From Vickermania ingenoplastis (taxonomy: Eukaryota > Euglenozoa > Kinetoplastea > Trypanosomatida > Trypanosomatidae), in assembly GCA_010157825.1 (NCBI GenBank), contig VFSE01000237.1:384501-448500 (forward strand): 64,000 bases of DNA, in the 5' to 3' direction. The position numbers and the translations under genes were made by a program. Positions 30,089 to 43,336 of this stretch are shown piece by piece. Numbering within the stretch: position 1 is the stretch's first letter; each line of letters starts with the position of its first letter. The notes under the pieces were generated by a model. That model ran no database searches, was not told the origin of the DNA, and saw nothing but the letters and a program-made list of their open reading frames with translations.

Positions 30089-33000
30089 ATGGATCGAGTA
30101 CGCCGCACCATCAAATTCGACGGCCTGATCCAGCTCCAATGTGCCGACGGATTTCTGAGCGGGGCTGGCATTGAAGGCTCGCGCCTCTTTCTTCGCTCAC
30201 CGGCTGTGAACGAAACGGGGGATGAAGTATTTCCCTTCTTCCACTTCTCTCCAAATGTGTTTCGCGTCGTCCAGACGAGAAGCGCATTAAAAAATGCAGC
30301 GCGCCTCATGAACCGAAGTATTGGGGCGGGTGTCACCGGTGACCCCGCCGCGACCCTCGACAAGGAGGCGTCAAGCCATAACTCTTCGAATGGTGGAGTA
30401 GGCGATGATGGAGTAGGGAGCCGCACCGACAGCGTCACACGCCAGGAGATCACCTACGGCATGGTCTTCTCTCTCGTTCACGCGGCGAGCAATCTGTACG
30501 TCTCTGTCGTGCACTCGCAGCGCTCTCAGAATGACCCGGACTGCGTGAGTGTGGTGCTGAGCCCTGCGGCAGCGGCAGCGTCCCCCTCCTGCGAGTTCAC
30601 CTTTGTGTCGCGGTACAAGATCCATTCCGACGGGGATAAGGTCACGCGCGATGATGAAGTGTTGATCCGGCTCGCCGCGAAGCCCCTCTTTCTCCACGTC
30701 TCCTCTCCTCGGGAGCTGAATGTGTTGCTTTCACCAGAGGATATCGCCGTCCTGGACCGAACCTTCCGCCTCGGCTCCCGGCTGACCTTCTACAAGGTCC
30801 CCAAGGATGGAATGAAGCAACAGTTGATGCAAAAACAACAAAATATGTTCGCCTTCGGCGGCCCGATGACCCCTGGGGGTGGGCTGAACAATCTTAGCTT
30901 TAGCTTCTCTGTCGGGGGGAACACCAGCGTGCTGGCGCAGAACAGCAGCCCTTTAGTGCTGCAGGCCCTTACCCGGGAGTATCTCGATGAAGTCAATGGC
31001 TGTGAAGAAGGTGGGGTCTCCTTCACGCTTCACCGCTACGACGCCGAGGTGGACAAGGCGATGGCACAGTGTAATCAGCTCCACCTCAATCACACGCACA
31101 TTCCTTGCGGTGCTCCTGTCGCGTTTTTTCACCGCGAGCGGGAAAGTTTCCTTACCACCAGCGTCACCGCGCCGCGACCGTACGTGAGCCACGCCTCTGC
31201 ACTGGTCGACACCATGGACGAGCCGCCCCGCCTGCGAAAGCGCCGGCCGCGAACAACGGCGGAGGAGGTCGTCGCCCTCACCGGCGCCGAAGGACAGATT
31301 CATGAGATGGCACTGCAGGGCAATGCCGCAAAGGAAACAAATGAAGACGCGGGAGAGGGCGACTCCCCCACCGTGAGTGGGGGGCAGACGCCGTTGGCCC
31401 AGTCTCCGGCGGTGTCCATGACGGGTAGAATAGGAGGAGGAGGAGCTACGCTGGCGCCGCCATCCATCGCCCCCAGCGCTCATACGCTGCTCTCGCAGCG
31501 TACCGAAAAGGCGGCGGCAGCTCGGTTGCAGCGGCGGATTCGAGGGCTGATTGACGGTGGTGATGGACAACTTTTGCCCTACCCCACGTTTGCGGTGACG
31601 CCCTCCGTCGACGACACAGAAATTGGGTCGGAGCAAACCCTCGCGGACGAGAGTTGTAACATCAACGCCCTGTGGATGATTGAGGGCGAGGACCCCACGC
31701 ACGGCGGGCCGGTCAAGATTGGGAACACGTACCGTATCAAGCACATCTACACCGGTCTGTACCTTGCCGTCTGCGGCTCTGCGGTGGACGATATCTTTCA
31801 GGACGAGGATGATCTGTCCGATGGGCATTTGGCGAGTGAGCGCAGCCACAGCGTGAGCTCCAGCATGGACGGCCATGCCGGCGAGCCGGAGGGGCAGAAG
31901 GGCCCAGTCGATCCAAAGGATACGCTCCCTGAGGCCCCGCGGCTGCCCTCTGTGCGAGTCAACACCTCCTTCCGCGCGGGGTTCCAGGAAACGTTTCGGG
32001 AAACCGCACTATGTCTAATCATGGAGCCGCGTTCCCACAAGGATCTAGAGCGGACCCTCTTTACCTTTGAGTACATGTTTGCTAGTGATGCGACCTACTT
32101 GTTTGAGCAGGACAGTATCGTGCTGAAGAATTTGCTGACCGGGATGTTTGTTGCCACGGACGGCAATGTCGCCGGGCCGAACATCAAGCTCCAGCTGCAA
32201 TGGCAGCACCGCCCATCGGATACTATCGTTGCCTCTTCGGTGCCCGGCAACTTCCAGCGCAGCGCGTTATTTATTCGGCAGCAGTGCATCTGGCTCTCCC
32301 GATACCGAGAGCAGATGCAGGCTGCCGCGGTGGATATGCAGCGAGACATGCAGACGCTGAAGCGCGCTGCGGAGAACGGCAACGCCATGGCAGCGGAGCG
32401 GCTGAAGCGCGAAGAAGAGGACGAGGAGATCATTCGTAAAGAGGTTGCGAAGAGCGATGGGAGTTGGGGCCCTGATCCCGACTCGGAGCTGCTTTCTGAG
32501 CACAAGAAGCGGCACTTGGCCGAGTTCCACCGGAAGAAACGCAATAAGAAAAAGAAGCGACGGCTAGTGAACAACCTGAGTTTCAGTGGGATGAACACCA
32601 GCACCTCGAACTTACCTTCTGGCAATCTGGGGGTACCGACTGCCGGCGCACTGACACCTAATGCCGAAGAGGAAGACGAGGACGACGATGTGGAGCACAT
32701 GCACCCCCGGTACCGCAGTCTGCAGCACACTATCCGCCTCTGCCAGAGATCCCTCACAACACTCATCTGCTTCTGCACCGCCTCGGAGGACACAAACCCC
32801 ATCACCCGCGAAGGCTTACCGATCAAAGACCACCAGCGCATGCTGTTCGATATTGAGCTCCACAAGCTCCTCTTTGAGGTTATCCTGGCCCCGTTCTGTC
32901 TCCTGCGACAGACCTACACCCAAATGGCGATGATCCAAAAGCCACGAGATTGGGAGGAGCTCGGCAGCTACGAAGGCACGGCGCTCTACCAAACCATCGT

Positions 33001-36000
33001 GCAGCGCCAGAGTACAGACCGGCTGTGGGATGAGAGTGCAGCCATGCCGGGCAGGGGAGGAGGGGCGGCGGGGCTTCGCTTGCCGCCCCTCCCCCCTCAC
33101 CGGCGGCGTCGTTCCGCTGGAGGATGCCACCCACCCCATTCACGCAGAAGTCCATCTCTGCTGCCGGCTCGCCTTCCGCCTGCTGCGGCAGATGATCGTC
33201 GAAGACTCTTCCCTATCGGATGGCTGGGAGCACTACCTTCCTTATTGCCTCGCCCTCGATGGTCGACGCATGCATGTGATCGAGGTGATGCAGGAGATGT
33301 TCTCCGACAACCCTCGCATCGGTATCGGGCATATTGAAAGCGTTACCTCCCACTTCATTTCCGCCACCAAGGCGATTCCGCGCTCGGCGTATCTGAAATT
33401 TCTCGGCGCCGCGTGCACCATCGGAGAGAAGGGAATCCGTTCTCGGCAGCAGCTGATTTGTGATAAGCTCCTCGTGGAGAACCCGCAGCTGCTGTGCAAG
33501 TTCGTGATGGACCCCAAAGGCCAGGGCCTCGCCGTCATTCCCAACAGCGCACACAACACCAAGCCCATTCCATTCCACATTTTCTTTACGGCGTACCACG
33601 ACCAGAAGATGATCAGCTTCGTCCACGGCCAGATGCGCCTCATGACACGCTTGTGCTTCGACGGGTGCCCGGCGGAGTGCATCTCCCGGGTCGCACAGCT
33701 GCTGCCGGAGGAGGGAATGCGCATGGCGTTGCGCTCTATCTTGACCAACAGCAGCGGCCCCTCGGGGGATCGACCAGGTCACGCCGGCCCACTGGATCTC
33801 CTCCGGGCCCAGCTCATTCGACTCTCCTTCCTCACGTATGTGTGGCCAAAAGTGTCGCACCCCAGCGTGCAGCTGCGAGTCAAAACAGTGCTGTTTGGCT
33901 CTAGCCGCCTGCGGCCGGACCCGCACTGCCCGTACCTCTCCGGCGTCCCCGACTGCGAGATTGCGGCGCTCTTGAAGCAAACGACCCTCTCCATCCTTCG
34001 CGCCAACCCATTCTTGGTGCAGGGAGATGACGCCCGCAACGAACTGCTGCGAACGTGCATTACTATCTGGCTACGCTTTGTGGAATGCAAGCAGTACACA
34101 CAGGACGAGATCCAGCAGCTGATTCCCCTCTTTCTAAATCTTCTGGACGGCAGCAAGGATATGATTGGCCTTCACAGGCCCACGACGAAGGACCTGACGG
34201 CGATGGAGGCGGAGCGCTTTGAGTTGAGTGCGTCGAGCATCCCAATGATGATCCTCCGTGAGCTCATGTGTAAATGCCTACTTGGCGCCTTGCGAAACGA
34301 GATGTACCGAAGTGCAGACGAGATCATTGTCTACTTCCACCACGCCTACACCCGCGGGGTTCGAGCCGACGAGCCGAAGCCATGGCACGGCACCTACAGC
34401 ACGGACGACAGAGCCTCCAGCGTCAGCCTCCTGGTGGATAATTTAGCCCGTCAGGGGCAACAAATGCAGCGAGAGCTGCAAATGAGTTTTGTGAACACCA
34501 CAGCCGCCTTCAGCGGGGCGCTGCCGCCCCGCGGGTATACCACGCTGTCGTCTGGCAATGACGAGGAAGAGGAATGGGACAGCGATACGCACAGCGAGCG
34601 GCCCTTGCTGAGCGCCCGTTCTCCCAACGCTGCCGACAGTCCGTTCCCGACGACGACGCAGGAGGGCCGACCCCAGCTGCGCCTCGAGACCCAAGGCGAG
34701 GGCGAGATGGCGCGGCCTCCGCCGCTCCCTGGGATGGAGCATCTCTCCAGCAATAGCGGCGGGTCCCCCGCCACCCAATGGAGCCCGCGGGAGGAAGACA
34801 GCGCGCGGCACCGCACAAGCCCCCACTCTAACCGAGAGCGCCTGTACTACATCACCAAGAAAGATGTGGAAGACTACGTAAATCTTCAAGTCCATCGCAT
34901 TCACGCCGCCTTCTGCCCCACTCGCCTCGTGCCGCTGCTGCTGAATGTCACGAGATACAAGCGGAAGTCCCTGACGGTGCACTCCATGCGCCTCTTGGTC
35001 CAGCTAACCATTATAAAGAAGGTTATTGCCCAGCAGGTGCTCATGGTTAATACGCTCCCTTGCACCGCTGTGAGACGGGGCTTCGATGCCATTCATGATA
35101 TCGCGGTGGAGCTCAAGACCGTGCTGCAGGAGGAGAATACGTATCACAAGGAGCGCTGGCACAGCGTTATTGAGCGTACCACGGCCGCCCTCGTGCAGGA
35201 GTTCGACTCCCCGCGTTCTGGGGCAGAGCATTCGAGCAGTAATGTATTGGGGTCTCCCATGTATGGCGCGAACTCTAGTGCGGGGAGCTTTGGAAATATG
35301 ACGGAAAGCAGCTTTCTCCAGCTGTATTCGACGCTGGCGAGGAGTGAGGGAGGGTCGGTCAGCTCTTTCACCAGCACCGCCTCCCCTGTCTCCGGCCCAG
35401 AGGACGACGACTTTGAGGCGCATGGGGGACAAGATGCGTCCGCCTCCGACTCCATTTCACCCGCACGCCGCCGTGCTAAAGAGCTGTGGGCCAAACTAGC
35501 GGTCGTGGCGCGAATGGTGGTCTTCAAGAACACCGTCTCGCGACGCCGCCGTGCCCTGGGGATCTTTGACGGGACCGAGCGGTCGCTGGACCTCACCGTA
35601 CGGGCAGACTTCATGTCCCACTTCAAGATCCACGAGACGCTGATTCGCATGCTCCCGTCCATTCCTCCCGAGTCCGAGGCCTTCTTCTACACGATCCGCT
35701 TCTTTTACCTCTTCTCCCTGTCCGAGAGCACAGCCAAAGTGCTGCGGCCGTTCATTGATTATTTTGTTTCTTTGGTAAACGTCTCGCCGCGAACACATGT
35801 TCTGTGCCTACACGTGGTAGTGAACATCCTGCACATCATGAACGACATCAACGATTACCTGACCCCTGCGCTGCTCTTCAGCTTTGTGCGGCAGATCGAC
35901 TCGCAGGTGTCTACAAAACTTCCTGACTCCGACTTCGTTGAACGCTTGAGTAACCGCGTGTTCCTAAAGACCTCTGTGAGTGTGGTGGTGCGCCGCCGCA

Positions 36001-39000
36001 TGATGCTCCTCCTGCGCCAGCAGAAGACGCTTCGACAGCTATCGAACCCCCCGCGGCAGCCCAGCCCAGCAGAAGTAACCTTCATCTCGGCGCTGGTGAA
36101 CCTTATGTGCAACGTGTGCGGCTGTCACGTCAGTGTGCTCATTCTCGCTCGTGGCCTTCTGCCTGCCGAAAGTATTTGCAAGACCGTGGAGAAGCGCCTC
36201 CGCCGCAATTGCCGCAAACTGCTGCGCTCCGACAGGTCGTTTCGGCACGTGACGGACCCCGAGACGGTGAGCTTCAAACTTCTCAACCCGTACGTCCGCG
36301 CGCTCGTGGCGCTGTATTTCACGAGCACCGATGATAATGAAGAAGACCGCCGGAGCCGGCAGCAGGAGTGGATGGAGGACGACAATATATGGAATATTTT
36401 GAGCTACTACGTGGTGATACTGAACGAGGCGACGCGGCTCATGACGGTGCAGGACGCCACGCTCGGGGGAGGGCTAACCCCGGAGACCAATCGGGGAATT
36501 GCAGGGGTGCTGCTCTATCGCATATTTTTTCTCAAGACGATTCCAGTATCTGTTGCGGCCTTTTTTACCAATTGCTACGATAACGTCGCCTATTTTAAGC
36601 GCCGGAATGATGCGATTGCGGCGGGTCGTCAATACGTAGTTGGTGGGGGTTGGGGCTGCGCGGCGATGGGATTTGTGCTCCCTGAGTTGATCAACGCGCT
36701 GCAGCGGTTCGACGAGACCCTGCTCGCCATGGACGATGCCTTTCAGTTGTGCGCGTCGGATGTCGTTAATGCTCGCCGTGCGCTGGGCGTCTTGCGCCAC
36801 GTGGCCCGGCTCAGTGAGATGGAGGAGGAGGCGCACCGCCTGGAGCCCCTCATTGCCGAGATGCGTTACTGGCTCGCCCGCCGGCAGCAGCGCGTTCAGC
36901 GGCAGCTCCAAAACGAGGAATCAGCGGTGAATGGCGGCATGAATGAGGCAGGAGGTGTGGATGGCGACGATGACAGTGAGGGAGACTGCCTGGAGGGCAG
37001 AGAGAGTGAAGAGTTTGAGGTCCTCGTCAAACCAGAGCTCGTGTCCGTGACCCTGCAGCGCAAGGCGGCCGCCCGGCACTGGCGCCGCGCGCCGCGGTTC
37101 CAGCACCATGCCCGGCCGGGCAGCAACCCCACGACGACAACCGCCGCCTTCGGGGTCTCGATGCCGGTGCCAGTGCCGCACCCCACACAGACCATCAAGA
37201 GCCTCGGGGAGCATATGGGCTTGAGCGGTATCTTTGGGGGGGAGAAGACCGGCGGCGAAGGACTGCTCAATGTGCAAGAAGCCTTGGAAGACATGGTGGC
37301 TGGCGATGAGCTCATCCCGTCTGTGAATGAGGATCCATCGATCGTCGCACTGATTGTGAATGGACTTCTTCTCCGCGCCCTCGAGGATCGTGTCGCTCGA
37401 GAGTGCGTCAAGCGCGTGCTCAACGCCATGATGGACCGTCTCTTCACTGCCCGGACGTTTGTTGGTTTGCTCAATCTTTTCTACAATGCACTCGAGTGTG
37501 CGCTCAACCACCCACACGTGGTCGATGCGGCGATGGAGGGGAACAAGGGGTCTGGATCGCCCTCCTTCTTGCCCACAGAGCTGCTGCACAATAGGAGCCT
37601 GGAGGCCGTGAGGACGCTGCGGAATCTAGTCGACTCCGCTGGTCTGGGCAGTGAATCTGCCCAGACGCCCCTCAGCGCCCGGCAGCAGGCCTATGGGCCC
37701 AATCTCCAATACATCTTCAGCGAGCTCGGTATGATGGAAGTCGTGGTGACGCTGAGTGGCGTAGAAGACGATGTGGTGACGCTGAATGCACTGCGGGTCG
37801 CGACGGCACTCCTCGAGAATGGGAACCGTCGTGTACAGAAGGCACTTCTGCGCTACTTCGAGACCCGCGAGGAGGGCTTCTTCCACAACATTCGGCACAT
37901 CCTTCGCAAGAACTTGGACTGGATAAAGTATATTAACTCGGACCATCAGTACTATCTGCTCCGCCGGGGTCTCAAGAGCAGCGCAGCAGGCCTGGAAAGT
38001 AGCTCAGCGGCGACGATGAACATGCAGCTGGTGCAGGCGCTGCGGCCCCGGGGGAATGCGCTCACGTACACCAAGGACCCTGACGAGAACCGCCGCATGG
38101 GCTGGGCCAAGGCGAAGGGTCTACGCCGCCTCTCCTTGATATGGAACGTCTTCCGACTCCTGCAGCTCTTTTGCGAGGGGCACAACTTGGGCATGCAGAA
38201 CTACATTCGAGCGCAGCACGACAACCTCCATACGGCCAATATGATTCATGAGTCGATGCTGCTGTTGAGGGAAATCACACGGTTTATCACACCAGCGAAC
38301 CTCCCTGTGCTCACCCAGGGCTTCGAGCTCCTGACGGAGGTGTGTCAGGGACCGTGTCACGAGAACCAGGAGGCGGTGGTGGACTACGGGGTCTGCGGGA
38401 TGGTGACGCACGTGCTACGTCTTGGCCGAGTGATGGAGCAGCACCGCCAGCTACAGGAGCGCGACCTCATCAAGGCACGTGAAGCGGAGGAGCGAAAGAA
38501 GTCTCGCTTTGGCTTTCTCTCCAGGAAGTTCTCAGAGATCACGACGGGTGGGACGGAGGGTGATGCGGCGTTGGAGACGTACCAATTCGACGACTACGTG
38601 ACGGAGGAGGATCTGGGTGAGGTGCGCAAGTCGGTGAGTACGACGATGCTGTCTCTGATTGAAGGATGCCGGAACCCTGGGTTCCATGAGAAGATTTTGG
38701 TGCAGTTCCCCCTGCAGGTCATTCAGGAAGAGATTAGCAGCGTCGATCCGCGCCAGCACTACTACATCGCCAATGCGGATAGCGAGGAGGACGACGCCGG
38801 ATCCGAGGCGCTCTTTCAATGGCTGATCTTCCTGCAGACGGTGCTGCCGCACGTGAACGACGTGGACAGGGAGCAGATTCAGGCGGTTCTGGAGGCGTGC
38901 TGCGAGCTCACCAAGTACATTGGCCGGGTAGAGGTAAGTCGGGAGGAGGACATTGAGGTGGTGTACTTCCGCATCCCTCCCCTGTGTACCAGCTTGACGG

Positions 39001-40904
39001 ACGACCGCAAGGATGTGCTGCTGTGGCAGGTGGACCGCACCAGCCGCGTCACAAAGTTGTCCGACTTCCTTCAGAAATCGGATGAACTTATTTTCTCGAT
39101 GGAGCAGCTGTTTGCATTCCGGCAGACACTGCGCCGCTGGACTCGGTTTCGGGTGCACTACGACCCCGATGCGCCACTTCTTCCCGGAATCATACAGCGA
39201 GGGAAGCTCTTCTTCAACGAGTTTATCGCCGGGGCCCTGTTCTCCCACCACATTAGCTACTACGAGCAGATTTCCATGATGATCGCGGTGGCTGTGAACT
39301 TTGTCTTGACGCTGGTCGAGGGCGATAAGAACAGCCGCTGGGTGATACTGCAGCACTACCAAGGCGCTATTGTGACGACCTTGTGCCTGGTGCAGACGGT
39401 GGTGTGCGTGGTCATCCTCGGGATCGATCTCATCGTTGGTTACCCGATTCACTTGTACATTCAGTATAAGGAAAAGCAGCGCTTCCTCGCCGGCGAGGCC
39501 AAACTCAATGTCACCATGAACGAAGTTTATGCCGGGCTCACCGTCCGGGAGCGGGTGACCACGCTGCTGTCCTGGTTTGTGCTGCATCTACGCGTCTTCT
39601 TTGTCGTTATGGCCGCTCTCAGTGTGCTGGTTTCGCCGTATTTTGCGGCCTTCAACCTTATGCTGCTCATCTATAAGATCAGCACCCTTCGAACGTTTAT
39701 CACTGCGATTACCATGAACGGCAAGCAGCTGGTGCTGACGTCCTTTCTGGGCCTCATTATTCTTTACCTCTTCTCGATTGTTGGCTTCTTGGCTTTCTCT
39801 GGGGAGTTCAACCCAGACGATGACACCCCCACCCCGGCGGATGATGCAGAGAACAATTGCCAGACGCTCTTGCGGTGCTTCGTCTACATCTTCAGCCAGG
39901 GCCTCCGCGCTGGTGGCGGGGTAGGCGATATCATGCGCCCCTGGGGCTGGGCGGAGAGCGATCTCGTACCACGTGTCAATTACGATGTGCTCTTCTACGT
40001 TCTGGTGAACGTGGTCTATCTCAACATCATGTTCGGTATCATCATTGACACCTTTGGGCAAATGCGAGATGAGAAGCGAGAGAAGGAGGCGGATATGCAC
40101 GGCATGTGCTTCATTTGCGGTTTGGAGTCCGACACGCTGGAAAAGATAAGTCCCAGTGGATTCAATACGCACGTCAAGCATGTGCACAACATGTGGATGT
40201 ACTTATACTTTATGCATCACCTACGCCGTAAAGACCCCAGCACGTATACGGGCCAGGAAAGCTATGTCCACGGAAAGATCCAGGCGAACCGCCTCAGCTT
40301 CTTCCCCAACCAGTCCTGTATCGCCTTGATGGAGTTAACTAAACGCGACGCCGCGGCGGACTCGAGCGATAACGATAACTCGGATGACGACGGCGACGAC
40401 GACGACGACGATAGAAGCAAGGGCGGCGAGCAGCGAGGGCGGGGCGGGGCCGCCGCGGCGGCCGCAGCAGGGAGCGGCAAGGCCCTGGCCGCCGCGGCAC
40501 GAGAGCTGACGTCGCTCAAGGATAGCTTCACCAACGCCCTTAAGGACCTCTCCGGGGATGCGCTGCGCCTCCGCGGCGTTCTGCAACAGCTCGAGCTGGC
40601 CACAAAGGGTGGCGGCAGTCTGTTCGCTGATGGCAGCACCGCCGCCGGGGGCCCAACACCGAGCCTGGGTCGCCAGTCGGCCGGAACGAAGCGCTTCGTG
40701 GGGGGCGGAGGCAGCAGCAGTGGCGGTGGAATGTGCGCTGGGAGTGAGCGTGGCTCGCAGACTCTACCGCCGCCGCCTCGAGCCGCTACCGGCAGCGTAC
40801 GCACAAGTCGCCTCAGCGGTGAAGAAGGAGATGCCGGCGGCCGAGCCGCGCAGCGAGGTGGCAGCGGCTACAGGTCTCACCACGGAGAGGAGCCAAACAT
40901 GTAG
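30089..40904 (+). CDS. IP3R: Inositol 1,4,5-trisphosphate receptor-type calcium channel, one gene with a frameshift as read
   Basis: Two overlapping readings (30089-33337 and 33030-40904) are the two ends of one protein of about 3,600 aa, a little longer than the T. brucei receptor (about 3,100 aa from memory). The N-terminus has the Ins145-type suppressor/ligand-binding pattern: GFLSGAGIEGSRLFLR, RYKIHSDGDKV, PLFLHVSS. A MIR-like segment follows (ALWMIEGEDPTHGGPVK, YRIKHIYTGLYLAV; nt 31660-31775), RIH-like helical regions (from about 32720), and a RIH-associated-like CQGPCHENQ (nt about 38344-38370). The channel module occupies about 39240-40075: several membrane segments, the selectivity-filter motif GGGVGD (about 39912-39929), and then the zinc-binding CFIC...H...H and TGQESYV typical of InsP3 receptors. 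The acidic, Gly-rich tail is lineage-specific. The frames meet at a C6 run (33091-33096), where one base looks surplus. In trypanosomatids this channel releases calcium from acidocalcisomes. Confidence 0.92.
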
Positions 40905-41362
40905 GAGCTCTTATATGATTCTTCCATAGATCAATCCATCTATCGTTTTATCTACTACCGATACCCGATACCCCATCATCTGTGCATCTAGTTTGCTTGC
41001 GATGATGTTGTTTTGGCTAATCCTAAAAAAAAAAAAAAAAAAGTGAAGGCGTGCAGTCAGGTAGGTATGAGGAAGGAGAGAACCGTGACTCTCTTTCTCC
41101 CCCTTCCATCGAGGAGGAAGTGTGCAGAATAACTTTATTGCTGTTATGCTTATGATATATTCCCCTCCCCTTCCCTCCCCTTCCCTCCTCCCCTTTCTCT
41201 CTCCGTTTCTCTCTATTGCCTTATTTGTTGTGTATTTTGCTTTCCCCATCCCCAGAGTTCTGAGTACACACTCTCAAACAACTTCTGTTTTCATTATTTA
41301 TTTTCATTTTTACTACCATTCAGTTTCTCTGTTTTTTATTTATTTATTCATTTTTTTATTTT

Positions 41363-41490
41363 AAATCCACTCATATATATATACAACTTTCTTTTATTAT
41401 TATTCTATTTATTTATTCATTTATTTCAAATCCACTCATATATATACGACTTTCTTTTATTATTATTCTATTTATTTATTTATTTATTTC
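41363..41490. repeat. 65-bp tandem duplication, two copies
   Basis: The segment from AAATCCACTCATATATATAT to the TTTATTT stretch starts at 41363 and again at 41428, nearly identical apart from the length of the TA run and one base in ACAAC/ACGAC. Confidence 0.8.
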
Positions 41491-41986
41491 AACTGGCAAA
41501 AGCATCCCTATACAGCCGGAGTTGTTGCACTTCCTCATAGCACAGACCGTATTGTTGTGCTGCTCGTGTACTGTACTCTTCCTACCTATTATTTCTCGTC
41601 ACCCCAAAGTTTCATTTTTGTGTGCTTCTGTTTATTATTTTATTATTTTTTTATTTTTCTATTTGTATATCTATATATAAATACAAATCCCCCACACCTT
41701 ACGAAGCAGCGCGTTGATTACTATCTCCCGCAAAGGTTACCCCACGCACCAGCAGCTTGCACTCCCACCGTTGAGGAACGCTGCTCGGTGCCTCCCGGAT
41801 AATCCCCAGCACTTTCTCTCTTCTCCGTTAGGATCGTATTTTTTTTAAAAAAGTAAAATCTATACCTTTATATAGATCTATATTCATCTTAATCTATCTA
41901 TCTAACTATCGAGGTAGATAGATAAATTGAATACATAAGGAGGTTCTCAGTCTCGTCTACACACCCATCAACCAAGGTTAGCGCTA

Positions 41987-41988
<2 letters not shown>

Positions 41989-42020
<32 letters not shown>
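41989..42020. repeat. (ATT)n microsatellite
   Basis: About ten ATT units. Confidence 0.9.
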
Positions 42021-42730
42021 TATTAAATATTTCATTTAGGAATATCCTTTTTTTTTTTGCCTTTTGAACTACTTCTTTTACCATTTCGAACATACCGATT
42101 GCTGTTTCTTTTTGCCCTCCCCCCCCTCCCCCACCAAAGTTGCGTTGATCTTGTCGTGTGCGGCTTCGACATCAAAGGCAGACTATTAAGATATATAATA
42201 GATCAAACACAGAGATACACTCGTATTCTTTTCTTCTTTTTTTTTTGTGTGTTTGTTCAACCCCCTCCCCCTGCAGTTCTCGCCGTACTTCAGATACTCG
42301 TGATCTTTTTTATATATTACTATTGCATATAAACGGCTGGGTTGTTGTTTAGTTTTTTTTGCGGTTGTCCTCATTCTATTGAAAGTGGTGTGACGTTGGT
42401 AGACTGCGGTTGGTGAAATTGAACCAACACGTAATACTGTTTTCTGTTAGGGTTCTACCTGTCCATAGAGAAAGACGTCAAAAGCAAAAAAAAAAAACAA
42501 CCTCCGTGTCCATTAGTTCGTTTGATTCTTTCTGTTCCTTTGTTTTGTTCTTTATTTATTTATCTTGTGTTTTGTTTTTTGTTTTTTTGTTTTACATTAT
42601 TGTTGTCGTTGTTCCACTCTCTTCGGAATACAGCACGGTGATAGATTTCAAGAAGAAAGAGCAGGGATAAAAGCCAATAATAATCGTAAGAAAAACGAAT
42701 ACAAGAAAAAGAATCATCAGAAATAAATAC

Positions 42731-42731
<1 letters not shown>

Positions 42732-42770
<39 letters not shown>
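42732..42770. repeat. (AAT)n microsatellite
   Basis: Thirteen AAT/ATA-phase units in a row. Confidence 0.9.
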
Positions 42771-43297
42771 GAACATTAAACACCAGACTGCGAAACCTGT
42801 CAAAGACTCACTCTCCCCTCTTCTTCTATTTTTTTTTTCCTTTTTGCTATTTATCTTTTTCCACCCCTCTTCCATCTTGTTCAAGGGCATATAGAGAAAG
42901 AAAAATCAGAAAACAATAATCGACAAGCGTTGAGTGAAACTAATATTAAAAATAAAACAAAAAGTACTAGCACTTTTTATTTATTTACCTATATTGAAAG
43001 AAAGGAAATCAGAAGAACAAGACTAAAAACGAAAGTATCGAACTACTCTTCAAGTGAAAAAATAATAATAATAATTACTATAATAAAACAAATATAAACA
43101 AACAAATACTTTAACTTGAAAAAAAAACAGTAGTAACTTACTTCTTAAAAAGGTGAAATAAAAACTCCGAAAGCCAACAACAACCATTTACAAAAGAATC
43201 CCAGAGCCGTCCCATCCTATTCCCTTTTCTGGAGCCTTCTTCCTTCGATCTTTCCTTTTTTTTTCTTTTCACTCGTTATCTCGTTATTGTGCTGTTT

Positions 43298-43336
43298 TAT
43301 TTATTTATTTATTTATTTATTTATTATTATTATTAT
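43298..43336. repeat. (TATT)n/(ATT)n microsatellite
   Basis: Seven or so TTTA units pass directly into ATT units, then AGT units. Confidence 0.85.

Noticed and set aside
38532-39587. 351-codon minus-strand open frame opposite the calcium-channel gene
   Set aside because: The sense strand encodes a clearly conserved channel region; the antisense reading is His/Gln/Leu-rich.
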